64,000 bases of DNA from Acinetobacter nosocomialis NIPH 2119 (GTDB taxonomy: Bacteria > Pseudomonadota > Gammaproteobacteria > Pseudomonadales > Moraxellaceae). A program made the position numbers and the translations under genes. The first letter of the stretch is position 1. Each line of letters opens with the position of its first letter. The stretch spans positions 1,082,269 through 1,146,268 of the forward strand of contig NZ_KB849239.1 in assembly GCF_000368085.1 (NCBI RefSeq), written 5' to 3'. The notes under the pieces are model-generated. The model worked only from the letters and a program-made list of their open reading frames with translations. It did not search any database and had not been told where the DNA came from. Shown here one piece after another: positions 39,559-50,900 of this stretch.

Positions 39559-41223
39559 TTAGGCAAGAACATTGGTTTTAGTTTCAAGTTGTTGACGTAA
39601 TCTTTTTTTGTCGATTTTTCCAAAAGCTGTATATGGAAACTGCTCGATAAATTCGACACGATCAGGAATTTTGTAGGTAGCAAGCCCATAGTCTTTCAGA
39701 TGTTGTCGAACTGACATCGCAAGGCGAATTGGACTTGAATCATCGGGTTGTGATTGCCATGCCACAAAAGCACAACTTTTTTCACCCATAACCTCATCGG
39801 GCATAGCAACCAGCGCTGCCAAGCGGATTTGTGGATGAGTTAATAACGCTTGTTCCACTTCTTCAGTCGCAATTTTTTCACCAGCACGATTAATTTGTTC
39901 TTTTGAACGCCCTTCCACAACAATGCAGCCATCTTCACGGATACGGACTAAATCGCCTGTGCGATAAAAACCGTCTGGTGTAAAAGAACGAGCATTATGC
40001 TCCGGTGCTTGGTAATAGCCGCGAATGGTATAGGGGCCACGAGTGAGCAAATGCCCTACCTGTCCAGCTTCTACGGGTTGGTCATGATCATCTAGTACTA
40101 AAATTTCGTCATCTGGCGAGATTTTTAAACCTTGGGTATGAATAATTTGTTCTTTTGACATGCTAAAACGGGTGTAGTTCACAAGCCCTTCAGCCATTCC
40201 AAAGACTTGTTGCAAACTAACCTTAAACTCATCAATTAAACGTAAGGCAACAGCATCGGGTAAGCGTGCTCCACCGACTTGTAAGCAGCGTAGAGTTGAT
40301 AATATTGGATCTTGATCTTTGGCTGCTTTGTCCATCCACGGTCGAACCAATGCAGGAACTAAACAAGCATCTGTCACACCGTGTTTTTTAATAAGTGGAA
40401 ATGCAGTTTCCGGACTTGGATCTGTACCTAAAACCACTGCGCCACCAGCATAAAAAATGCCTAAAGAACCAGCCGAGCTCATTGAAAAGTTATGTGCTGC
40501 AGGTAAAACCATCAGTAACCGTGATGACTGATTAAGTTCGCAAATTTTGGCACTTTCACGCACACTGTATAGATAATCATCATGAGTACGTGGAATCAGT
40601 TTTGGAACACCTGTGCTGCCCCCCGAAAGCTGTAAAAAAGCCACTTGATCTGCTGTAGTTGGCGAGATTGCTTCCGCTAGAATTTCTGTTTCTTTTAATA
40701 GATTTTCGATAGCGACAAAATTACCAGCATCTCTAAGTATAAATACATACTCTAAGCAAGCTGCTGTTTGCTGAAGCTTTCCGGCAAGCTCTCGGTAGTC
40801 AAATTTTTGTGCACCAAAATCTGCACAGAAATAAGCTTTTGCTTGCGTTTGTTTAAAAAAGCTACTGAGTTCAGCATATCGATGGGCAGGCAATGACATG
40901 ATAGGTAAAGCACCTAATCGAATCAGGGCGAAAAATAGAACATAGAACTGATAGTGGTTTGGCATTTGTACGACGGCTTTATCACCCGCACGTAAGCCAT
41001 ATTGATATAAATGGCTTGCACAACAGTCAACTAAGTTGTCAAATTTTTCATAGCTAACAGCTTTATCACCATCATAAATTGCAATATTTTTCGCATACTT
41101 TTGAGCACTTTCCCGTAAAAAATCACTCAGATTTTGCCCAATCCAATAGCCTTTTTTACGGTAAACCATGGCAAATTCTTCTGGATATGGCACAGCGCCC
41201 TCTAAATACTTTATTGTTGTCAT
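39559..41223 (-). CDS. entE: EntE-type 2,3-dihydroxybenzoate-AMP ligase
   Basis: 554-aa adenylation enzyme that loads DHB on the EntB carrier. P-loop LQLSGGSTGVPKLIPRTHDDY, aryl-acid pocket around LPAAHNFSMSSAGSLG, QVFGMAEGLVNYTR, GYYQAPEHNARSFTPDGFYR and GRSKEQINRAGEKI, and the catalytic Lys in FGKIDKKRLR. A normal length of about 540-550. It lies 20 bp before entB. Confidence 0.95.
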   Translation of the reverse strand: MTTIKYLEGAVPYPEEFAMVYRKKGYWIGQNLSDFLRESAQKYAKNIAIYDGDKAVSYEKFDNLVDCCASHLYQYGLRAGDKAVVQMPNHYQFYVLFFALIRLGALPIMSLPAHRYAELSSFFKQTQAKAYFCADFGAQKFDYRELAGKLQQTAACLEYVFILRDAGNFVAIENLLKETEILAEAISPTTADQVAFLQLSGGSTGVPKLIPRTHDDYLYSVRESAKICELNQSSRLLMVLPAAHNFSMSSAGSLGIFYAGGAVVLGTDPSPETAFPLIKKHGVTDACLVPALVRPWMDKAAKDQDPILSTLRCLQVGGARLPDAVALRLIDEFKVSLQQVFGMAEGLVNYTRFSMSKEQIIHTQGLKISPDDEILVLDDHDQPVEAGQVGHLLTRGPYTIRGYYQAPEHNARSFTPDGFYRTGDLVRIREDGCIVVEGRSKEQINRAGEKIATEEVEQALLTHPQIRLAALVAMPDEVMGEKSCAFVAWQSQPDDSSPIRLAMSVRQHLKDYGLATYKIPDRVEFIEQFPYTAFGKIDKKRLRQQLETKTNVLA

Positions 41224-41234
41224 CTGTATATTCC

Positions 41235-42458
41235 TTATCGTGGTAATTGGTCTGGTGAAATGTGCAGGCCATCAAGTACAGTACGGAACTTTGCAGCAGT
41301 TTCAGCATGTTCAGCTTGTGGACGTGAGGCTTCCACAATTCCTGCACCGGCAAATAAACGGGCAATATTTTGATAAATACGAGCACAGCGCACGGTCACG
41401 GACCATTCACCATTACCTTCGGCGTCGGCCCAACCCATGGTTCCAGCGAATAGTTCACGATTAAATGGTTCAAGTTGCTGAATTAAATTTTTTGCTACGG
41501 AGCTTGGCTCACCACAAATTGCAGGTGTTGGATGTAGACGTTCAATTAAGTCAAAAACATGAGTATCGGCTTGCTTAAGCTCGCCCGTAATGTGTGAGGC
41601 CAAGTGCCAAAGACGTTTGGTGCGAATAAGTGAAGGTTGTTTGGGCACATGTAGTTGCTTGCAGAAAGGTGTAAGTTCATCGGCAATCATTTCGATGACA
41701 AGAGCATGCTCATGTTGATCTTTTTGTGAAGCCAGTAAAGCTCTTGCATTATTTTGGTCAACAATTGGGTCATCATCGCGCGCTAATGTGCCCGCAACAG
41801 GTTTACTCCAGATTTTATTATTTTGCTTTGCAATTAATAGTTCAGGACTTGCACCAACAAACCAACCTTCGCTTTGAGGGTGTCTTGCGACTGCATAGTT
41901 ATATCCTTCAGGATTATGCTTGGCCAAGTTATAAAATACATCTGAGACTGGAAGATTCTCTTCAAATTCAAGTTGTAAAATACGAGCAAGTACTGCTTTA
42001 TCTAGCTTTTGTGCCCGCATTTGTTGTACTAAATATTCAACCTGCTGTTGATAGTGTTCACCTGAAGGTAAATAATCGGCCTGCTTTAAGATTAAGTCAT
42101 CAAGATTAATATCAGTTTGTGAAAATAAAGCTTTCTGGTAAACCTTGGCATCTTGCATTAGCATTAAATTGACATCTGCCGATGAACTAAATGGCAACCC
42201 ACCCATAACCTTGGCATCGCTATAACCATCTGCAATTGCTTGTTGTAATTGTAGACGGGCTTCGTTTAGCCACTCTTTTAGCTGAGTGTCTTTTGTAACC
42301 TCAATATCTTTAAGTTTTTGATGACTCGATATGATGTATTCAGGAGTCGTAAATATAAAACCAGCGTTATCAGTGCAATTTAAAACTTCTTTTGCGAGTG
42401 TAATTCTGCTTTCAGTAAAATTTTCTCGTTGGATAAAATACGGATGCTGTACCGACAT
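41235..42458 (-). CDS. entC: Isochorismate synthase (EntC/DhbC)
   Basis: 407-aa enzyme converting chorismate to isochorismate, the entry to DHB. KPVAGTLARDDDP, then HEHALVIEMIADEL, LHPTPAICGEPS, RELFAGTMGWADAEGNGEW and RLFAGAGIVEASRPQAEHAET are the family motifs of chorismate-using enzymes. AAGGAGTTGCGAG precedes the start. 11 bp separate it from entE. Confidence 0.95.
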   Translation of the reverse strand: MSVQHPYFIQRENFTESRITLAKEVLNCTDNAGFIFTTPEYIISSHQKLKDIEVTKDTQLKEWLNEARLQLQQAIADGYSDAKVMGGLPFSSSADVNLMLMQDAKVYQKALFSQTDINLDDLILKQADYLPSGEHYQQQVEYLVQQMRAQKLDKAVLARILQLEFEENLPVSDVFYNLAKHNPEGYNYAVARHPQSEGWFVGASPELLIAKQNNKIWSKPVAGTLARDDDPIVDQNNARALLASQKDQHEHALVIEMIADELTPFCKQLHVPKQPSLIRTKRLWHLASHITGELKQADTHVFDLIERLHPTPAICGEPSSVAKNLIQQLEPFNRELFAGTMGWADAEGNGEWSVTVRCARIYQNIARLFAGAGIVEASRPQAEHAETAAKFRTVLDGLHISPDQLPR

Positions 42459-42502
42459 CTCGCAACTCCTTATAAAATTATTTTGTTGTGATGAATTAAT
42501 AT

Positions 42503-43273
42503 TTAAACGCCTAATGTGGCTCCCCCATCGACCACAATTTCTTGCATAGTAATTTGTGCTGCTTGGTCTGAAAGTAAAAAGCTAACGGTATTAGCGATAT
42601 CTTCAGGCTGGGCAAGTTTTCTAAGTGGAATGCCAGTACGGTACTGGTTTAAGTCGCCATCAATAACAGCAGGTGGAGGCGAATTGTCTGTCCAAAGCTG
42701 TTGTTGCATTTGCGTTAAAGTAGAACCTGGCGAAACGATATTGAGTCTGACTTGATGAGGTGCGATTTCAAGTGCAAGATTACGGCAGTAATGACTCAGT
42801 GCCGCTTTACTCGTTGCATACATGCCGAGCTGCATACGTGGCATACGTGCACTATTTGAGCTAATAGTGACAATACTTCCCTGTTTTTTTTCACAAAAGT
42901 GCTTGGCAAGTTGTTGACTAATTGCGATGGGTGCCATGACATTTACCGCAAAAAGTGTTTGCCAATCTTCCGGTTTTGCTTCAAGCATAGAACGCATAAT
43001 TAATACGCCCGCTGCATTTACTAAGCCTGTAATGTTGTGCTTTTCCAAAAGCTCTGCAATCAAATTTTGAGTAGTTTGTTGCTGTGTAATGTCTTGTGAA
43101 ATTCCTTGCCAACGTGATATTTCACGGTTTTCTAGCTTTTGAATGATTTCCCATTGTTCTGGGTTTTCCTGTTGATCAATACCAATCACTTGATGCCCTT
43201 GCTGCAATAATTTTTTTGCAATAGCAGCTCCAATACCTCTTGCAGCACCTGTGACCACGATGGTAGAGCTCAT
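42503..43273 (-). CDS. entA: 2,3-dihydro-2,3-dihydroxybenzoate dehydrogenase (EntA)
   Basis: 256-aa short-chain dehydrogenase giving DHB. TGAARGIGAAIAKKL is the NAD site; NAAGVLI; SSNSARMPRMQLGMYATSKA holds the catalytic Ser, Tyr and Lys. First gene of the minus-strand entACEB operon, facing the Fur-box region shared with fes. Confidence 0.94.
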   Translation of the reverse strand: MSSTIVVTGAARGIGAAIAKKLLQQGHQVIGIDQQENPEQWEIIQKLENREISRWQGISQDITQQQTTQNLIAELLEKHNITGLVNAAGVLIMRSMLEAKPEDWQTLFAVNVMAPIAISQQLAKHFCEKKQGSIVTISSNSARMPRMQLGMYATSKAALSHYCRNLALEIAPHQVRLNIVSPGSTLTQMQQQLWTDNSPPPAVIDGDLNQYRTGIPLRKLAQPEDIANTVSFLLSDQAAQITMQEIVVDGGATLGV

Positions 43274-43321
43274 ATTTAACTCCTGTTTGAAGCGATATTA
43301 AATTGCGCAACATAATTGCAA

Positions 43322-43340
43322 ATAATTATCATTATTATCA
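43322..43340 (-). promoter_or_regulatory. Fur-box-like site for entACEB
   Basis: AATAATTATCATTATTATC is rich in Fur hexamers and lies about 50 bp before entA. The rest of 43274-43458 is AT-rich with no gene. Confidence 0.7.
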
Positions 43341-43458
43341 AGTGCAATAAATATCAAACATATGATTACAATCTAAATCCAGCTATTTATTAACCATAAT
43401 TTTAAATTAAGTTATTGTTTTTAATTAATATTATAAAAATAAGCATTTCTTTATTGAT

Positions 43459-43499
43459 TATAATGATAATTGTTTTCATTTACTAATGAGAATCATTTT
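43459..43499 (+). promoter_or_regulatory. Tandem Fur boxes before fes
   Basis: TATAATGATAATTGTTTTC (43459-43477) and AATGAGAATCATTTT (about 43485-43499) lie side by side upstream of the esterase start. Confidence 0.8.
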
Positions 43500-43538
43500 G
43501 ATAATTTGACCGCGCTTTCTTGTCGAGATGGACTCAAA

Positions 43539-44738
43539 ATGAAGCCATTTTCTCATCCTTTACATCCCCTATTTCAACAACTCAATGTTGGGAGTGAAGT
43601 CTGGTGGAATATCATTAAAAAAGTAGGTAGCCCACTCGTTAACCTACAAAAAAATAAAGCGCTATGTACCTTTGTTTGGCGTAGTGCTGAGTCTAAAGAA
43701 AGTATTGGTGTTTACATCGATATTTATTCACAGAGCCCTTCTATCTATGAAAAGTGGAATCGTTTTAGCCATATAGCTGGAACGGATGTGTACTTTTTTG
43801 AAATAGAACTTCCTCTAGACTGGTCTGGGAGTTACGTTCTAGTTGTCACGAAAGATGAAGCTCCAAACTCAACCTGTACTACTACTCGACGTCAGTGGTG
43901 GCAAACACAACTAAAGGAAAACGCTCAAATTGATCCTTTAAGCCACCAAGCAGTTTATACAGGACATTTAGCGCGTTATATCAATCAGATTCAACTCAAA
44001 AACACAAAATCTTTAATAGACGATTGCCGAATTACTAAGACATTTAAATGGTCAAGTCGCTTATGCCAACAAGATTACTTGGTTGATATTTTTATTAGCG
44101 GTGAATTAGCAGAAGAAAATCTGCCATTAATTATTTTGCTTGATGGCCAAATCTGGAGTCGAGAGCTTTCTCTTCTTCCTGAAATTCAACATTTAACTGT
44201 TTCATATAAGATTCGACCAGCAGTTTATGTTTTTGTTCATAGTTTAAATAGCCAACAACGTCAGCGAGATTACGGATGTCATGATCTGTTTTGTCAGGCA
44301 CTTTTAAATGAGTTAATTGAACAACTTATTCAAAAATACACCTTTATTTCACATCAAAACATCACATTGTGTGGGCAAAGCCTAGGCGGGTTATGTGCAC
44401 TTTATAGCGCTCTGCTTTATCCAGATATTTTTCAGCGGCTAATTTTGCAATCCGGATCTTATTGGTGGTCGGATTTTTCAAAAAGTGCTTTAGCCAAAGA
44501 ACACATAGGTAACCTTTTAGAATTCGTTAAAAAATCTCCAAATGCTTTATCTCAAAAAGCACAGATTTATATCAGTGCAGGCATCTATGAAACCGATATG
44601 CAAGAAGATGCACTTCAACTTTACCAACAATTGCAAGCATTTAATGATGTGAGTTTCCACTGTTTTGCAGGAGGCCATGATCCTGTGAACTGGCGCCCAG
44701 ACTTACTTAAAGCATTGCAAGTTTTTCTTTCACTATAA
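43539..44738 (+). CDS. fes: Fes-type siderophore esterase
   Basis: 399-aa cytosolic esterase that cleaves the ferri-siderophore so iron can be released. The Fes N-terminal domain is seen in NVGSEVWWNIIKK and HIAGTDVYFFEIELPLDWSG. The alpha/beta-hydrolase part has DGQIW, then LCGQSLGGLCAL with the nucleophile Ser, LQSGSYWW and FAGGHDPVNWR with the His. The start at 43539 (MKPFSHPLHP) was chosen because a longer frame from TTG 43470 runs through the Fur boxes and lacks a ribosome-binding site. Its presence suggests the siderophore is an ester (oligomeric lactone). Confidence 0.9.
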   Translation: MKPFSHPLHPLFQQLNVGSEVWWNIIKKVGSPLVNLQKNKALCTFVWRSAESKESIGVYIDIYSQSPSIYEKWNRFSHIAGTDVYFFEIELPLDWSGSYVLVVTKDEAPNSTCTTTRRQWWQTQLKENAQIDPLSHQAVYTGHLARYINQIQLKNTKSLIDDCRITKTFKWSSRLCQQDYLVDIFISGELAEENLPLIILLDGQIWSRELSLLPEIQHLTVSYKIRPAVYVFVHSLNSQQRQRDYGCHDLFCQALLNELIEQLIQKYTFISHQNITLCGQSLGGLCALYSALLYPDIFQRLILQSGSYWWSDFSKSALAKEHIGNLLEFVKKSPNALSQKAQIYISAGIYETDMQEDALQLYQQLQAFNDVSFHCFAGGHDPVNWRPDLLKALQVFLSL

Positions 44739-44767
44739 CCATTTGTTTCATCAAGGATAACAATACT

Positions 44768-44983
44768 ATGAGTAACTTACAGGAAAATTATATCAATCCA
44801 TTTGATAACGAAAGTTTGTCTTTTCAAGTTCTAAAAAATCAGCAAGGTGAATTTAGTTTATGGCCTGCGCAGCATCCCGTTCCGTCTGGATGGGATGTGC
44901 AGTATGGTCCTGACACACGGTCTTCATGCATTGCTTATGTAGAAAAGCATTGGTTAACCATTAATCCTTTTCAGCAAGCGTAA
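44768..44983 (+). CDS. MbtH-like NRPS helper protein
   Basis: 71 aa. Activator of adenylation domains: NPFDNESLSFQVLKNQQGEF, LWPAQHPVPSGWDVQYG, and the three conserved Trp. It lies 12 bp before the NRPS gene, whose enzyme it presumably serves. Confidence 0.95.
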   Translation: MSNLQENYINPFDNESLSFQVLKNQQGEFSLWPAQHPVPSGWDVQYGPDTRSSCIAYVEKHWLTINPFQQA

Positions 44984-44995
44984 TGGAGAGCAGCT

Positions 44996-47900
44996 ATGAA
45001 TCAAGCACTACATAATGAGTTTACCCAAGATATTTCTGGTCCAACACGTGTTGAGCTGGCTTCTACACAATTGGGTATATTTCTAGCCGACCATTTAAGT
45101 TCTATTAACGATCTATATACCATTGCACACTGTCTTGAACTGCCTAAATCAGTTGATCTTTCATTATTTAAACAAGCCATTCAAATCGGTTTAAATGAGG
45201 CTGATACGGTTATTGCTTCATATTCATCTGACCCGTCAAAACCTTTTATTGAGCTTAATCATCAGGTCCAAATACAAATAGAGGAGTTTGATTTTTGTCA
45301 TTTAACACCTAAAAAAGCTCAGCAACGCTTATGGGATTGGATGCCAACCGATCGGTTATGCGCAAAATCACTCAAAGAAACCGATAATCACTTATATCGT
45401 CAGGTGTTATTTATTACTCATAATAAAGTGTATTGGTATCAGCGTTATCACCACATCATGCTGGATGGTTTTAGTATGATTAACCTGACAAAACGTATTG
45501 TTGATTTGTACCAGCAATTGCAAGCAGGAAAAGCTCTTAACCCTTCGCCTTTTATTGATGTTCAACAGGTTATTCAAGAACGTCAAGCTTATGAAAATAG
45601 TCATCAATTTAAGCAAGATCAAAATTTCTGGAAGACATATTGCCAAGATTTACCAAGTCCTGTCACTTTAAGTACGCATCATTTAGCATCAAAAACTACT
45701 GCACAATTTGTTAAACATCATCTTCGTTTTTCTTCAGGAATTTTAGCCCTGATACAACAGATTGCTTCAAATCTCAAAGTTGGTTTGAATGACATGATGA
45801 TGTCATTGTCATTACAATATATTTACAAAATGACCGATAAAGCAGAATTGGTTGTCGGTATTCCATTTATGCGCCGTTTAGGTTCAAAAGCAATTCGCTC
45901 GACTTTACCCGCGGTAAATGTCTTACCGGTAAAGTTCAGTGTGAGTGAAAAAGACAGTTGGGCGAGCTTAGCGCTGCATGTGCAGGCACAACTGCAACAG
46001 ATACGTCCACATCAAAAATATGATGCTGAACAGATTTTAAGAGATTTAAATAGTATCGACATTCATGAACGAATGTATGGCCCTATTTTAAACTATAAAG
46101 CTTTTGACCAAGATCTAGTGTTGGATGGTGAGAAAGTTAAAACACACCATATTTCTACAGGTCCAATTGATGATTTTGAGTTTTCTTTTATTGTTCAAGA
46201 TCAAGAACTCATTATAGAACTGCGTGCAGATGCAGAGCGCTATACACAAGATGAGCTCTTTATGCATGGGCAACGTTTAACTCTATTGCTTGAACAAGCG
46301 CTGATTCGACCAGAACAACAATGGAATAGTTTTAATATTACCCCACAGCAGGAACTTGCTGCCCTGACCCAAAGTGGTATTGGTCCGCGTGTTAGTCATC
46401 CTGAACAATATAATAATGTTCTAGATATTTTTTATGAGCAAGTTAAAAAGTATCCCGAACGTACGGCAATCGTGAGTGGCGAACGTCCAAATCTTGAGCA
46501 TCTTAGTTTTGCTGAGCTTGCAGTACGCGTAAATCAATTGACTCGTTTTTTACAAGAAAATGGCGCTAAAAAGCAAAAGGTCATTGCTGGGGCTATTCCT
46601 CGTTCGATTGACTCAGTTGTGGTGATGTTATCTGTACTAAACTCTGGTGCGAGTTTCTTGCCTCTAGATTTAGATTATCCAATCGATCGTATGCAAATGA
46701 TGTGTGAAGATGCCAACCCATTATTTGTATTAACTACTCAAGAACTTGCACAAAAGCTACCGCAAAATATTTCGCAGTTATATCTTGATCATAAAGATGT
46801 TCAAATACAAATCCGAAAGCAAGATGCGAGTGATATTCCTGCCGAAAATCGTAAATTTAATTTCCAAGACGTCGCTTATGTAATTTTTACCTCGGGAAGT
46901 ACGGGCCGTCCTAAAGGTGTAATGAATACACATGGTTCTTTACTTAACCTTATATTGTCACATAAACCAACTATTTATTGGCCTGTATTAGAAGCTGTAA
47001 ATCAGCGTTTCCCTAACCGTCCACTACGTGCAGCGCATACACACTCTTTCTCGTTTGACTCATCTTGGTTGCAAGTTTTCTGGATGTTATGGGGCCAAGA
47101 GCTACATATTTTTGATGAAAATATGCGGCGTGATGCATTTGGTTTAGTGCAAGAGATTCAGCAACGACAAATCGATACACTTGATTTACCGCCATCTTTT
47201 TGTGCGCAAATGATGACGAATGGTTTATTTACTGAAAACCAGCATCAACCAACGCTTATTTTAATTGGTGGTGAAGCTGCACCGTTAGCTTTATGGCAAC
47301 AACTTAATGCTCAGCCTGAACTTTTTGCTCATAACTTATATGGCCCAACGGAATATACGGTTGATACTTTCCGAGCAGAATTAAAACAGACAGCTCGTCC
47401 TGTTATCGGTAACCCTATTGGTAATACACAAGCCTATGTACTCGATCGTCATTTACAACGATGCCCGACTGGCGTTATTGGTGAGCTTTATATTTCTGGC
47501 TATGGGATTGCCAACGGTTATTTAGGTCGCGCGGACTTAAGTGCTGCCCGCTTTGTAGCAAATCCATTTGAACATGGACAGCGTATGTACCGTACAGGTG
47601 ATTTAGTTCGCTGGAATAGCGTGGGTAAACTTGAATTTATGGGACGCTGTGATGATCAGATTAAAATTCGTGGTTATCGTGTGGAGATTGGTGAAGTTGA
47701 AAATGCGCTTTCGATTTTAGCCAATGTTGAAAGTGCTGTCGTGATTGCAGAACCAATTAATAATAGTCATCGTTTACTCGGTTATTGTGTAGTCAAAAAC
47801 ATTGAACTTGATGAAAAAACCAGTGAGCAATTAAGTCAGCAATATCTAAGTCAGTTACGTCAAAACTTACCTGAGTACATGGTGCCTTCTGCCCTAACGG

Positions 47901-50900
47901 TTATGTCCGAATTTCCACGAAATGTAAGCGGCAAAGTCGATAAAAAGGCGCTACCACGTCCTCAAATTCGTACCCACAGCCGAATGCCCGAAACACCTGA
48001 ACAGCAACTTCTATGTCAAATTATTGCATCTGTTCTTAAGCTTGATGCTATTGGAATTGATGACGACTTCTTTATGACAGGTGGCGATAGTATTTCTGCG
48101 ATTATGCTTTGTACTCAATTGCGCCAACGTGGGTACGGCTTAAGACCAAGTGATGTATTCCAATTTAAAACAGTCGCTGCTATAGCACAGCAACTCACCC
48201 GACTAGATGAGCAACAAGCAGCCATCTCAAAACCGTTATTTTCAGCTGACCTAGAACAAAAGGTTCAAGAAAAATATGGTAAAAACAGCACTATTTTACC
48301 ATTGCTTCCTTTGCAAAAAGGCATGCTGTTCTTGTCTCAAGTTGAAAAACAATCGAATTATAATGCTTTTACTCGTCTTAGCTTAAATGGAGACATTGAT
48401 CCGGTACGTTTGCAGCAAGCATTAATTACTGTATTAAAACGTCATCCTCAACTAGGTGGACATTTTGATAGCGAATTAGCTGAAGAACCTGTTTTTATTT
48501 ATTCATTACACCCTACTCAAGCTTGGCCAGTTCAGTTTTGTTCAGTCACTCCCGATCTGCTTGAGCAAAGCATTCAAGAAGTCTTACAGCAGCCGATTCA
48601 CCTTGACCAACCTTATGGCCTGATTCGGGCGACTTTAATTCAACATGCTCCTGAACAGTCAGAACTATTGATTATGGTGCATCATCTGTTAACAGATGGC
48701 TGGTCAACTCCACTATTTTTACATGATTTTATTAAGGCCTATCAGCAAGTTAACCAGCCATTACCTGCACTTGAACATAGTTATGAAAAGGTCATTAAAG
48801 CCTTATCTGCACGTGACCATGAAATATCAAAAGTGATATGGAAACGTGATTTAACTGATTTGCAACCACTTATTTTATTTAATCAACCACAGAAAGCTGT
48901 ACAGGAAACTTCATATCGTTTAAGTGCTGAGTTGGGTGCAAAACTTCAGCACAAATTACGCCAGCAAGGCATCACGCTTAATGTCTTCATGCAAATGATT
49001 TGGGCAATAACCTTAAATATTTATGCTCATCGTGAAGATATTGTATTTGGTACACCTGTTTCTGGGCGTTCAGCACCTATTAATGGTTTAGAACAGCAAA
49101 TCGGATTGTTTTTAAATACAATTCCAGTGCGTGTGAAGCTCAACATGCAGCAATCACTTTGGGAGCAATTACCTCATTTACAGCAATTGCATGTTGAACA
49201 TTTAGAACATGATGGTTTAGGCCTACACGGTATTCAACAATTAATAGCTCAAGGCAATCTTTTTGATAGTTTGCTAGTTGTAGAAAACTACCCAGATAGC
49301 CAATATTTACAGCAAAAACTTGGTAATGCTGCAATTTCAAAGCTCACAAATCGCGGTTATAGTCACTATCCACTTGCGTTACTGGTCATCCCGGATCATC
49401 AAATTGAGCTGTTGCTCGAACAGCGTGGTGTAATTGATCAGCCTGAGCATTTCCTTGAGCGAATGGTTCAATTAATTGAAATCGCATTAAATGAACCGGA
49501 GACTTGTCTAGGTCACTATTGCTTACAACTTGCTGGGGAGCGCGGTTTAATCCAGAAAGTTAATCAAACTCAACATGAAGTTCCTCCAACAACCTTACAG
49601 CAATTACTCAGAGAACAAGCTCGAAATACTCCCGACAAAACAGCGTTATGTGATGAATATCATCAGCTCAATTTTAGTGACGTACGTTTTCAAATTTGTG
49701 CTTTAGCTCAGCAATTGCAAAAAATGGGCGTGCAGGCTGGAGACATAGTTGCCGTTGCCATGCCAAGATCAATCAAACTCAGTATTGCTATTTTAGCGGT
49801 GATCGAAGCAGGTGCAGCTTATTTACCTATTGATTTACAACATCCGTCTGAGCGCATCAAATTTATGTTGCAGGATGCCAAATCTAAACTTGTGATTGGT
49901 GAACAAAAAGATCTAGCTGGCATTGCCCATCCATCAATAGCTACCTTTGCTTTTAATGAATTGTTTGATGACACAAAGGTTAATTTAAGTAGTTATAAAA
50001 CGACAGTTATTACCCCACAACATCCGGCATATTTAATTTATACATCGGGTACAACAGGCCAACCAAAAGGTGTCATGGTTTCTCACCACGCCATTGTGAA
50101 CCGTATTTTATGGATGCAATCAGAATATCCACTGTCAGCCAACGATACGATTTTGCAAAAAACGCCATGCACTTTTGATGTCTCTGTATGGGAATTTTTC
50201 TGGTCGTACTTAGTAGGTGCACGATTGGTTATGGCACCTGTAGATGCACACCGTGATCCATTGGCATTATTAAGCCTTATTCAAAAATATCAGATAACGA
50301 CATTACATTTTGTACCTTCAATGCTGGCTGTTTTTGAAAATGCTGCCACCGAAATTTTGTCATCTGCTCAGCTCCAAAGTTTGCCAATCCGCCGAGTATT
50401 CTGTAGTGGTGAGGCATTACCAGCGGCTTTAGCAAAATCATTTACCGAGCACTTTAGCTGTGAGTTGCATAACTTATATGGCCCAACAGAAGCTGCGGTA
50501 GATGTGAGTTATATGGATGCAACACTGGGATTACACCCAGAAGAAAGTAGCGTTGCAATTGGCTATCCAGTCTGGAATACCCAGCTTTATATCTTGGATC
50601 AATACTTACGCCCTGTTCCTGTTGGAGTAGATGGTGAGCTTTATTTAGCAGGTCATCAATTGGCTATGGGTTATTTACATCGAGCAGACTTAACATCAAC
50701 ACGTTTTGTGGCAAACCCATTTGCAGCAGGTCAACGCATGTACCGCACTGGTGATATTGCCCGTTGGCATGCAGACGGCAGTATTCAATATGTGGGCCGT
50801 GCTGACGACCAATTAAAAATACGTGGACAACGTATCGAACTGGGTGAAATTGAACAGCAATTATGCTTAATCAGTAGCCTTGATGTAGTTGTACATCCTA

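Noticed and set aside
41726-42109. 127-codon + strand frame inside entC
   Set aside because: Shadow of entC; composition follows the antisense of the real gene.
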